Of a DNA stretch of 64,000 bases, positions 22,229 to 33,054 are shown one piece after another. A program made the position numbers and the translations under genes. Every line of letters begins with the position of its first letter. Position 1 is the first letter of the stretch. Source of the DNA: Bradysia coprophila (Eukaryota > Arthropoda > Insecta > Diptera > Sciaridae); the NCBI RefSeq assembly GCF_014529535.1, contig NC_050735.1, positions 3,844,001 to 3,908,000 on the forward strand. The letters run 5' to 3'. Below the pieces are notes generated by a model. The model was not told where the DNA came from and did no database searches. It saw only the letters and a program-made list of their open reading frames with translations.

Positions 22229-23763
22229 AAAATAGTTTTTCTTTTTTAAGTCAGTTTAAGTTTTATTTCATACAATTTTTTTCTTCATTGAAAGATTTCC
22301 AATTTCTAATACTTTGCGATAAAATTCTTTGTCAGGTAATGCTAATAGTACAAGGAGTTAGCTCTATGGGTGCAAAGGCTGGTGGAGACTTGTTGAACTT
22401 TAAAAATTGAGATTTTCGGAAGGCATATTATATAAAGAAAAGCTGGAAATGAGTTGTTTTATTATAATCTTATTAAGTTTTCAAAACAACAAATGCAGCA
22501 AGCGTTCACCGCGTGCTTTATGCAGGTTCTTAGGTCGCTCTTGAAATATTGCTTCAGTTATGTGTTCAAAAGACACTGATACCGTGAGTTACATTAAATG
22601 TGGTACCGTTGAAAAGTTCAGAGTTCTACGGTTTCAATTTTTTTTTTTGTATAAATAATAGGTTCTACCTATTTACCGGCTCTATCTATCGAAAATCGAC
22701 TGTTGTATGACCTTCGGATAATCTTAACTTTTAAATTTCAGCGAGTCACCACCCAGCTTCCCTTGCATCCATGGGACTAATTACATACAAATGTATACCA
22801 GCACCATTAGCGAAGACAACATGGTAAGATTGACTCGTTAAGTATGTGTATTTTATGTAGCTGGAAGCGCGGGGTTCCGTAAAACACGATAGAAACTAAA
22901 AGACTAAACTATAACAACATTTAATCGCTTAAAGCTGCGCCGACAGTATATACCGCGTCTCTACTTCGATGTTTAATTGGTTAATTATTAAGAAACACAA
23001 CCAGTAAAAATGTCACCGGGCTTCTGTCGAAATGGGGAAAATGTACGGAGCAGAGAAATTATAAGTTGGTACGCCTGTGAGAGGTAAAGGCGCATGTCAA
23101 ATGACGTTTAACACGCTCTCATAATAGAGACAGACCAAAGTTAGACAGTAGTTTCTGGAATTCATGAAAATACTTTTTTTTTCAGTAAACATTAAAAATA
23201 TATAATCTGTCATGTAAATTGTTACAATAAAATATTTAGATGAACATTCAGCACAATTTGTAACGTTTATCTCGAACAGGTAACACAGTACAGCGAGTTT
23301 ATTATCAATTTATCGACATCAATTTCGATACTGTAAATGGTAACGGGCTAACTATTCAGCACAGTACTTATTTACACCTTTTTAGTGTACAGTATAGTTG
23401 GGTAGTTGGGAGACATTACCTTTACACTTTTTATCCACCTTGGCTATGATTTCGTAAACATTTTCATCAAATAACGTTAGTTGATAGTTGATAATTACGC
23501 CCTTGATTCATTTAAATCTTTGTGTAAATGGTCCCTTGACTTATATGCTTTGCCGCTAAAATTTTGTAGAATTATTTCTTCTTCGTTCTTAAAACATCTG
23601 AGTAAGAAATATCTTCTTATCATTTTCTGAAAGGTAACAAAATCATTAGTGATAAAGGTGCAGTTCGGAGAAGTCTGCTTGTCATTGAACTGACCCTGAC
23701 GTGTGTTTACATTTTTCTTAATTAAAAAAAAATGAAGACAATGTCACAGCAATATTGAAATCG
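22229..23763. other. Intergenic between retroelement remnant and GPCR
   Basis: No gene is firmly supported. One 82-bp segment (22742-22823) has a good acceptor before it and a good donor (ATG|GTAAGA) after it on the plus strand with an open frame, but no partner exon was found. Confidence 0.4.
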
Positions 23764-26700
23764 CTATTTTACCGTTAATCTCATCCGAAATCGCGTATCC
23801 ATGTGTACAAACAAGAATGGATTTATGCAGGAATTGGCAGCTCCCATCCATTGAGCAATCGGTACAATGACATAAATTGTCGACTGAATATTTTCGTTCA
23901 GCAAGAATTCATCACCAAATTTTACAATAACGAAAACGCAGTATAACGGAAACCAGGATACTGCAAACGTTAGGATAATAACGAACACCATTTTCGCCAC
24001 CTAAAATTTGATTGTTTGAATTATGAAGTCGTAAATTTCATTTAAACAGGCTGAAGTTCTCAGAAGAGCTTTTTTTTCGTTAAGCGCCCACATCCATAGT
24101 AAGAGTTAGCCACTATAGCAGCTGAAATGTATTGCGTACTGGGAAGGAATTATTAGATCGAGCAATTTCAACCCAAATAACTTTATTCATTCCACATATT
24201 CCACAATGTGGAATCCACATACATTACTACTACAACAAAACGATACGTTGCCGGTTATTGCGACTTGTCAACTTTAGGCACACCCGAAAGTGCTAAGGGA
24301 GTCGAGGAATACCTCCAAATAAATTTCTAAAAACCAAAAATTTGACTTTCGATTTAATTTATTTGGAGGTATTCCTCGACTCCCTCAGCAATTTCCAGCG
24401 TGCCTAAAGTGCCTGCTCAAGCATTATCCCCTACGTGATAAGTATGGAAACGCCGCTATCGAATGAATAGTATAAATTGGATTCGAACCGTTGAACCATA
24501 TAATTTCATGGGTGTAGCTGCTTCCAAATAATTTGTCATCAGGAACGAAGATTTCAAAAAGTAGGAAATAGTATTTTTGTCACCTAAGGGCACTTTTTTC
24601 CGTACCTTCAGCCGACTTTTGTTAACACAATTAATGACGCTTCGCTGATCATTGTATTCGCCAGGAACGTTTCTTCGTCTGACACTCTGCCAAATTAGGA
24701 TGTAGCATATCGATATCACGACCAGTGGACCCAAATAAAACATCAGAACATTTGCAATGATGAAAAATAGCTTTTCATGCGTTGGTGATGGCCATATCTC
24801 CGTGCAAATCTGTTATTAAATTTTGAGAGTCAGCGAATATTGATGTTGCAAAAGCGATAATTTCACCTCTATATTACTACCGTTTTCCACTGTCTCCAAC
24901 TCAAATACGTATAACCAAGGTAAGTTTATAGTTAATGCCGTAATCCAAACAGCTAACACAGCTTTTAGGTAGTACCTAAAATGATACGAAATTGGTTGAA
25001 CCAAGACAAAGCTACGAAAAAGTAGGATTCTACGCTCTGTGTTTCTAAGTAATTTAACCGAAGATTTGGAACAAGTGGACTGGATGAATATGCCTTATAC
25101 GTGGAAGGTTTTGCTGTCGACCGTTCGATTATACAAAAAAGAGCAAAATAACGCTTTCAATTCATTCAGGACCGTAGCTAGGCTTTTTGAAATAAAGGCG
25201 TTTCCTCGGGCATTCCTAATGTCAGGTTCTACATAAATTTTGACAAATTAAAGAACTTCAGAAGTTTTCAGAACTTTTAAAGAAGACCCTGTCTCGTAGG
25301 ACATCTTAGCATCATACAGAGTGGCTAATAGCTCAGGCTTACGAAATACCTGATGAACCTAAATTTTCAGGTTCCACGGTTCGTCATGTGGAATCACGAC
25401 AATGAAAAACTGTTCAACTAGGACGAATATGAGCAAAATGGTTAGTTTGGGTAGCCTTTACTTTAACCACGTCTAGTCTAATTGTAACAATAATATTCGC
25501 GAATTTTCGGTAATTTCTACGATTGATAAAAATAGAGGATGTGTTGAAAATCCAGAAATTCTGAAAATCGAAAACATTCGAAGTAGTAGATTACGAGCCG
25601 ACGCCAAGTACTATCCACCAGTCAAACGAAGAATTTCGAAGGAAGAACGAAATATATTTTGCATACTGAAGCGATCTTTATACTTTTTCCAGTATCTCTA
25701 CCTTCAATCCAATTGAATATGTATTTTCCCTGAGTGCAGCTATCAAAAATATAAGTTTTATTCTGAAAGTAGGTTTCCGTGTTCTTCTTATCGTTTCTCG
25801 TGGTATTCATTGTACTTTGATCCGAATGGAAAACGGAACATTGTTTATCTGATTTATCGGATCGATTTGTATTTTTTGGTTCGGCCTGAGCATTTTGCAT
25901 TTAGCGAGATATTTTAATTTATACCAAAAGAAAACCTTTACAATTACCTTTTCGATTTCTTTGGCACCAATGGTGACGATATTGCCATATATCTATCAAC
26001 AGCTACAAACATCATTGCATTAACGGAAGCCGAAACGGAAACTCCTTGTAGATAAGATACGAGTTTACAAAATACTGCACCGAAGATCCATGCTGTACAT
26101 AAAAAGGAAACAACAACAACAAAAAACGCACTTAAACAGAAGTACGTAACTTGAGAAGAATGGAATTTAATTTTCCCTTCATACAGTCAGCATAGAGAAA
26201 CCGAACCGAAAATCTTTTAATCATTCTCATGGTTTATTACCCCCTAATCAAATCCGCATGTAAATGTGTACACAATGTGGAAACCATGTAATAAACAGAG
26301 GCTCCTCCATCGATGAACCGTTTGGCAAACGAAAGAAACGAAAAAGGATGGATGGATATTTTAAGCGTTCTATTTGAGAATTCAATTTAATGTCGTTTAA
26401 TTTCAATATTCCGGTTTATTGTTTACAGTTGGAGGAGGTCTGACACGATTTAATTTAGATTGTTGTTCCGCATCAATGTAAATTTATTCGCATTTTGTTT
26501 TTGCTTTAGCATGCCCGCGCGTTAGCATAGCGGGCGTGACGCAAGGCTAATTACAAGAAATGTTAATAAAGCGTTTTGACGTAGACTGCGAAACCATATT
26601 CCGCAAATTTCGAAAGTCTCCAATTTAGCCTTCAAATGGCCTCCAAATTTCCCTTTAAAAAATCTGGGTAATTAGGAAATTAAGGTCAGGCGAAAATTGA

Positions 26701-27953
26701 TTGAATCAGCCTCAGTTCTTTTCATTTCAGGTTTCAGATAAACCTGACCTGTTCCGAGCATAATGTTGAAAAATTCTGGCACAAGGATTTGCGTCACATT
26801 TCCCTCAGTAAGGGTTTTCCACGGTTTATAGTTAGTTACATCACCCCCCAGTTTACACTTCGGGTTGATTCAGTCATGGTGATATTTCACCTCTCTCATT
26901 AATTGATTCCGTTTGGGAATGTTGTTTAAGTTCAAGGTTACTCTATGTTATACACACTCCATTTCATTCAACCGACTTTGATTCTCCATCATCCAAGCAT
27001 CTTGAATCGATGTAATATTATGTCGAATAAGAGATGAGTAAGTGCCAAGAAAATTTTAAAGGAAAACAGCGAACAATTGACACGGTGGGGTGAGAATATA
27101 AGATGAACGAAAAGAAGAAATTGTAAGGGATGATTTTAATAATTTTTGTTCGGAAGTAATTTGGTTTTCCGAATCACGCGGACAAAGTTAAAATTAGAAA
27201 TGGTCTTGAGTATGCAAACGAGTGCGAATCATGTCTTAGCTCTTCAAAATTTATACTTGTGGACTGGACGTTTTTCATATTGAGGCGGATCGGAGTGTAA
27301 GATAATTTTACATGCCACATGCTTCGAAAACCCTACTTTTCATGTTTCAAGCACTAGTTACGACGCCCAAAGCATGTAAAATCCTTTACATAATTCAATA
27401 TAAAAATGAAAAGTCTTGTTTTCGTGTGTTTATTCACCTCGGCTTCGCCTCGGATCAACAAAATTCACACGAAAACTCTGCTTTTCATCTTTTTATCACT
27501 AGTAATGTAAAATACTATTTGGTTATCTGGTGACTAGGACCCCATAATATGCACACCAGCTCAATTTTAAGAAACTTTACCTGGAAATATGTTTGCAGCT
27601 AACGTAAACGGCAAGCAGAATATTAGGACCAATAAATCTGCAGCTGCTAGGTTGATTATGAAATGGGTGGTCAGTCGGCGCATGTCGGCACTCTTTCTTA
27701 CTGTAAGAAATATTGCCACATTACCGATGATGCCAGCGATAAAGACAAAAATGTATGCAACGCTGAAAGAAAGAAAGCATAAGCGAAGCGGTCATAGATT
27801 CCACCAATATGTTTGTATAGATTACCTTAATGCAATGGTAGCCTCTAGCCCATATCTGAGTGCGAACGGTTCGTAGTCATAATTGGTTACATTCAATGAT
27901 GAATTCCAAAATGTTGGCGATGTTGTAAATTCGATCAAAGGTCTATTGTCCAT
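23764..27953 (-). CDS. Class A (rhodopsin-like) GPCR, probable peptide receptor
   Basis: Exons in transcript order: 27953-27826, 27762-27581, 26092-25948, 24975-24867, 24809-24606, 24000-23764. All junctions are GT-AG with matching phases, giving 334 residues. Seven hydrophobic helices are visible. Landmarks: N57 in GIIGN (TM1), D85 in AAADLL (TM2), C112 before TM3 pairing with C190 in ECL2, DRYMA at 136-140, SWFP at 271-274 (CWxP variant, TM6) and NPFLF at 316-320 (NPxxY variant, TM7). The N-terminus has NSS and NVT glycosylation sites and no signal peptide. General architecture suggests a neuropeptide-type receptor at the plasma membrane coupled to G proteins; I cannot name the ligand. The C-tail is only about 14 residues. 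A GTAAAA donor overlaps the last codons, so a further exon downstream is possible. Confidence 0.88.
24246..24432. mobile_element. Foldback element in GPCR intron, relative of the 18.1 kb copy
   Basis: The arms (about 24252-24330 and 24353-24430) are inverse copies with some mismatches. They share gtcgaggaatacctccaaat with the ari-1 intron copy, and the spacer is short. It lies between the exons for TM5 and TM6 (intron 24001-24605). Confidence 0.75.
24976..25947 (-). other. GPCR intron between TM3 and TM4 exons
   Basis: The intron is 972 bp long. A 92-codon minus-strand ORF (25622-25900) is polar, without motifs, and lacks useful splice sites linking it to the receptor frame. I see nothing else. 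Confidence 0.45.
26685..26775. repeat. CAGGT/ACCTG-rich dispersed repeat, copy 4 (short)
   Basis: It contains atttcaggtttcag, aaacctgacctgttccga and ctggcacaaggat, matching the 18.9 kb copy in order. It lies within a GPCR intron. Confidence 0.45.
27305..27533. repeat. 'CTTCGCCTCGG' inverted-repeat family copy
   Basis: The ends pair around ttttacatg/catgtaaaat and the centre reads cacctcggcttcgcctcgga between blocks of ttttcgtgtg and cacacgaaaa. Full or partial relatives are at 13174, 34615, 54501, 57093 and 60406. No coding sequence. Confidence 0.55.
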
Positions 27954-28735
27954 AGTTCATTCATATACGTTGAAACTTGTAAGAGAAACAATGACGTTCG
28001 TGTAAAATTAGATTTAATTTGATAAACATAGACAGCAAATATGTACTTCATTTTGGATATACTTAAGGGTAGAATAGATAAATGTTTGATCTTCTCGTTA
28101 AAATTTAGAAAAGTTTTTCTGCTGTTTAAGACTTTACAATTTACAATGTCTTCACTTCTGCAGTAAGCTCAAACATGCGTTGTATATTAAACAAAAGTTT
28201 CACGCAAAGAAAGACGTTTCTGCACCTCGTCGAGAAGGCAGTCACAAACCACTTGAGATGATCGTCCTAAGTTATAAAAACAATTTTTTTTGGTAGCCAC
28301 TGACAGATACCCTAGCAAAAGATTATGACAATATATTTTATTGCATTGGCGTGAGGTAAAGTTAACTTTACTGCACGGATCCAAAACTTTACCTCAAGTT
28401 TTTGAATAAAATACCTTACTTGACAACGGGGCAAATGATGGAAATGGTACTTCTTTACCGACCTCGGCTACGACTCATTTTCCCCATTGCTAAGTAATGT
28501 ACTATTTTTACCTAGTGTTATCGCGACATCAAACAAAACGTATAAAACGTATAAAAATTATCATTTAAAATAAATGGAAACATTTTGAAAAACTAAACAT
28601 TGTTGCTGACTTATGCGGTTAGGAAAACTATACTATTGATGATTGTACGGGTGATGGTTACTGGTTACTGCCTGCTAAGCAATCGTTTTTATTTTACGTT
28701 CACAGTTCATTCTTATGTACATTACAAGCCAGTGC
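27954..28735. other. Upstream flank of the GPCR
   Basis: No repeat or gene recognised. The 5' UTR and promoter of the receptor should lie here on the minus strand, but no clear TATA/initiator pair stands out. Confidence 0.35.
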
Positions 28736-28737
28736 CT

Positions 28738-28985
28738 ATATTCGCGAAAATATTTTCACGAATTTTCTCAAATTTTCACAAATTTCTCAAATTTCTGAAA
28801 TTTTCATGAATTTTTGCAAAAAGTTTTGAGAAAATCGCGTAAATTTAAAAAAAATTGCAAAAATTTAAAAAAATCGCGAAATTTTGAGAAAATCGCAAAA
28901 ATTTGATAAAATCGCAAAAATTTGAGAAAATCGCGAAAATTTGAGAAAATTGCAAAAATTTGAGAAAATTCGTGAAAATATTTAA
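28738..28985. repeat. ~19-bp minisatellite with inverted left flank
   Basis: From about 28825 to 28980 a unit like tttgagaaaatcgcaaaaa repeats about eight times. The left flank (28738-28815) carries the inverse words, so the whole block can fold back. A Phe-rich minus-strand ORF here is only the translation of the repeat. Similar tttctcgattttc words recur at 30.67-30.85 and 31.02 kb. Confidence 0.65.
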
Positions 28986-30665
28986 TAAGCTGTACACATA
29001 AAGGGAGTCTCTGCGATAAAAACATTTTCACAGTTCTCGGAACTTGGAGAGGCATTACCTAGAGAATGTATTTTTTGTTTGAATGCCAGAGTTCAATATT
29101 TTCCTTATTGAATAAAAAAATCTTTTTCTTTCAACTCAGTGACGGAATGTCAAACGTAGTTTGCCACTCGGTGATAATTGTAATGTAGTTTTTACGAGAC
29201 ATGTTTTTACGAGAGCTTATGCGAGTAGTACTGCATGTCAAGTATAAACTACGGAGCATGGTAATGTACAATTATCAACGATGTGAACACTAAGTTTTTG
29301 CTTTACATATAAGTGATATAATTTTGCTGGCAAATTCATTGTATCTCTAGGTGATTTTTGACTTTAGCAAATAAGTACATTCAAATCGTTTGCTCATACG
29401 GTACATATGTACACATCTAGAGCCTAAAAAAGCGTTTGTCACTCAGGAGCATAATAGTTATTTTCATAGCGCATGCTTAAATGCATTTTTTTAGCGAATG
29501 AGCCGGAGGAGAGTGCTGGAATTGAATTCGCTAAAAAAGCCTTTTAGCATCAGTTAGGAACAACGAAGTCACGATATTTCAACACTGGTTACGAAAATTA
29601 GTGTTGTTGCTCACTTCATTAGACTTAACAACTGGTACGAGTCTGAATTCGCAAAAGAAACAAAAAAATTCTAATAAAAGAAACACCATCAGGCATAAAT
29701 GAGGGGAGCAAAACGACATACATATATGTTAACAGGATAATATAAGTTATATATTTTTCAGCTTAATTTCAAACAATGAAAAGTTTGTCCTTCATTATCT
29801 GTATTATGATAATAATATACATTTTGTTTAACTCAGCTGAATCATAACACATAAAAGTCATGAAGATATATGTACGATTCGTTACTCTATTTTAAGTCGC
29901 TTTTGCCTATAACAGATATACATGGAATATTCGTCTATCTGCTTTAAACAATGGAAAATGTAACATTCATTGTCATTATTATCATCGACTTTTCTGTTCT
30001 CGATTTACAACACCAAAAATGTATAAATTGTATCTGTAGGCGAGAATATGGGGCAAACGTGCAAAAGGCAAACTCAAAACATTAAGCAGAAAGGAATGTT
30101 CAAAATTTTCAAGATTTTCATTTCATTAATTAAATTGTCGACATTTAGATAATTATTAAGTGTGAAACATTTAAGCCGCCAAATTTGATTCGACGTTGAT
30201 TCTATACGTTCTTCCATGTTCCCAGAGCGAGCTCAACAAATGTTTCGTCAGATTGTTCGATTGCTTTACAATCACTTTTACCATTGACTTTATTCGAATA
30301 TCTGACGATGTATATACTGTCTCTCCGCTTTAAAAGAAAATATTTTTCTCAATATAATTCCTATCAATATCTTATATTGCCTCGGATATCGCGTATAAAT
30401 ATTTTACAGAAAATCAATGTCACGGCTGTATAAGTGTATAATGGAGGCTATGGATGTTGTATTCTCATCTCATACAGATACACAATGTGAATAATGTGAT
30501 ACTTCATCAGACAGAAAACAAAGGGATTTACCGAGGTTCGCCTCCATATTTTCAAAATTTTCGAGATCAGTTTTCTACGGTCTGGGGTAACGTTAGGATG
30601 GGAATGGAAGGAAATGGTGTTTTTAAGGAGTGGCACATTATTGTCAGCCGTAATTTCAATTTTTA
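28986..30665. other. Intergenic, nothing firm
   Basis: A weak palindrome lies near 29470-29545 (ttttttagcgaat with attcgctaaaaaa). No gene-like ORF was found. Confidence 0.4.
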
Positions 30666-31060
30666 AATACAGTTTCTACACATTCTCGATTTTCCTAAAT
30701 TTTCTCGGTTTTCTTTAATTGTTTCTAATTTGACAAAATAAAAAGAACGAAAAAATTTCTTCATTTTCTGAAGATATTCTTGATTTTTCAGAAAATTTTC
30801 TCGATTTTCTTGAATTTTCTCGAATTTGGTAATATGAAGGAACTCGAAAAACTTTCTCAAACTTTCTCTTTTAGGCGAGAAAATAGTAATTTTCTACCCT
30901 CCGCTGAATCTTCGGAACTCTTTGTTGTGAAAAGCGTTGTGTTTACCTTGATACGCTCAGATCAAAATCAAAACCTTTAAAACACGATTTCCCGTTTTCC
31001 GCTCGTTGCACTATTCTTGACTTTCGTGAAATTTTCTCGATTTTCTCGAAAAATTTTCTC
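30666..31060. repeat. Degenerate 'ttttctcgatt' low-complexity tract
   Basis: Irregular repeats of ttttctcgatttt and its variants, of the same flavour as the 28.8 kb block. ORFs across it are low complexity. Confidence 0.5.
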
Positions 31061-32820
31061 ACATGCATAGAAAGGTCTTAAACTGCAAATATAAATCAGC
31101 AAAAACATTGTAATTTAGATGGGTATCAATATTAGTGGCTACTATTTCTATGTTGCTAAGTATACCTACAACAGTAGTTCCTGATACAAATCTGAGCCCG
31201 TTTTCTAAATTTTTTGCTAGTTGTGGGTTTGGTTTGATTACACACTTGCTGTTGGTTCGAACCTTCCTGTACTAGTTATGTAGTTATTAACTACTGTAGT
31301 TCAGGATGTCCTTTGGGTGTTCTAAAAATTAGTTTATGAAGAAACCAGAAGCTAAATTAAACAACCATTGTCCTTCCATATTTAGTTTCCTATACTGCGT
31401 CGGGAAATCTTTGCCCAGGCATACTATACAATGTTTAGTTTTCTTTCTTTACAATATAAAAACGAGCTAACAAAACATAAAAATCTACTACTTCAGATGA
31501 TTAACAACAACAACAAAAAATTTAATCAGAAAAAGTAATAGATTTTAAGAAGCTTTTTGTATGAATTAGGATGAGTAAGCAATAGCATCTTTTTTATTCA
31601 GGAAATCATTAGCCTACATAGTAGTTTATAACTGTTGCATCTCTTGGATCTCTTGTTAACTCACTATCAAAATATATTTTTTTCCAATTTCGTTAATGCA
31701 GTCCAGTTCTTTGATGTGTCTTTCGAGGAAAATTTGATAAAAATTGTAAATATCGTTTTATCAACAATGTACAAAGTTCAAGACCTCCGACCGAATAAAC
31801 CTATTTAACATGTCCACCATGAGGGTAAAAAAAAGTCATATGATGTGTGCAAGGTGTGGTTTTATCACATAAAATACAATAAAATAATGTTTGACCGAGA
31901 ACTTTTGTTATACAGGTTGTTTGAAAAAAAAAATCTAGCGTATGTTCAACATACTATGTTATGCTAGGTTTTTGGGTGGCGTAACCGCTTTATTTTATTA
32001 TTTTCGAACAAAAATTACAGAGACAAAGTTAATTTATTCATACTGTTTTTCGCTATACAAGTTTGTTTCTCGTTTTTTTTTTGTATCCAGTAGGAGTATA
32101 GCAAACAATGTATGTGGGAAATATTGTTTCATGAAATTAAATGATCTGTTCTAAGGATGTTGGGCAATCGAGATATTTTTTAGATATTGAGGCTGTGTTA
32201 GTGTCAGTTGTTTGCTTATTTACCTTTCAATGCATTGAGTATCAAGTGGAGAAACGGATGGCTTTTTGAACTCAAATAGGACCAAAACATCGATTACTTT
32301 CGAATCTAATACTACCTTTTCACAAGCTCAACCCATTCACATTTACACGTATTTCTGAGAATTTGAAGCACTTGGTTCACATCATCTATTGATAATAATA
32401 AAAACTCTGACATTTCGCATAGTATTGTCTGCATAATGTTTGAGGGTTCAATTTAAAAAAAACGGAAAGACACAGTGGTTCCCTCAACACAGTCACAGGG
32501 GTTCCCTAGAGGTATAAATAGTACATTATTTAGTGCTGCTAAACTTTGTTGAGGAAAATGGCGTATGTATCTATGGGATTATGGTGGAAAATGGATTTAC
32601 TTGGATCAGTGTGTACTTCGCCCAAGGGCTCGACATCACAATCACACTCTTTTCCATTATCAGTACTCTTAGAAATACGTACAGTGAAAGAAAAGTGGAA
32701 TTCGCCATGTTTTCTGATTTGGGAGGTTTTGTGCTTTGTAAAGTTGATTCCACAATAATTTATTCGTCACTTAAAAACAACATCAACTCTCAAATCAGAA
32801 ACCATGTCACTATCAACGTA
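31061..32820. other. Intergenic, nothing firm
   Basis: A TATAAATA sequence at 32513 precedes overlapping 70-120-codon ORFs (32533-32895), but these have no motif and the longest runs into the palindrome array, so I do not call a gene. The words near 32690-32735 (aaaagtggaattcgccatg) resemble 41965-41995, hinting at a dispersed repeat. Confidence 0.4.
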
Positions 32821-32823
32821 GTG

Positions 32824-33051
32824 ACTATTGGCAGGCGCCTGCCAATAGCCAAATTATTACTACTAAAGATGCTTGCGGCAGGCGCCTGCCAATAGCATCT
32901 CCCTTATACAAAATGCTATTGGCAGGCAAACTTGCCTGCGAATAGTGTTTTTTCCTTTTACGGAGGCTATTGGCAGGCGCCTGCCAATAGCATTTTTCCT
33001 TTTACAAAGACTATTTGCAGGTGAAATAGCCTGCCAATAGCATCTACGCAC
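32824..33051. repeat. Tandem array of five GC-rich palindromes, ~48-bp period
   Basis: Palindromes centred near 32836, 32883, 32932, 32978 and 33027 share the core TTGGCAGGCGCCTGCCAA, extended by ctat/atag on both sides. Copies 1, 2 and 4 are perfect around GGCGCC; copies 3 and 5 have small insertions at the centre. Spacing is 46-49 bp. Intervening sequence is AT-rich and partly repeated (ttttccttttac). It encodes nothing. Confidence 0.85.
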
Positions 33052-33054
33052 TAA

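Larger units (their letters stand above)
26093..27580 (-). other. GPCR intron between TM2 and TM3 exons
   Basis: The intron is 1.49 kb long. It holds a short GC-rich palindrome near 26515-26545 (gcccgcgcgttagcatagcg), CAGGT-family copy 4 at 26685-26775, and the inverted-repeat copy at 27305-27533. Confidence 0.5.

Noticed and set aside
25622..25900. Alternative GPCR exon in the TM3-TM4 intron
   Set aside because: The frame is polar and lacks splice sites that would join the receptor in phase.
31250..31265. tRNA B box (ggttcgaacc)
   Set aside because: No A box or cloverleaf arms at suitable distance; it is a short palindrome.
32533..32895. 120-codon ORF with a TATAAATA sequence upstream
   Set aside because: It runs into the palindrome array, overlaps other-frame and antisense ORFs of similar length and has no motif.
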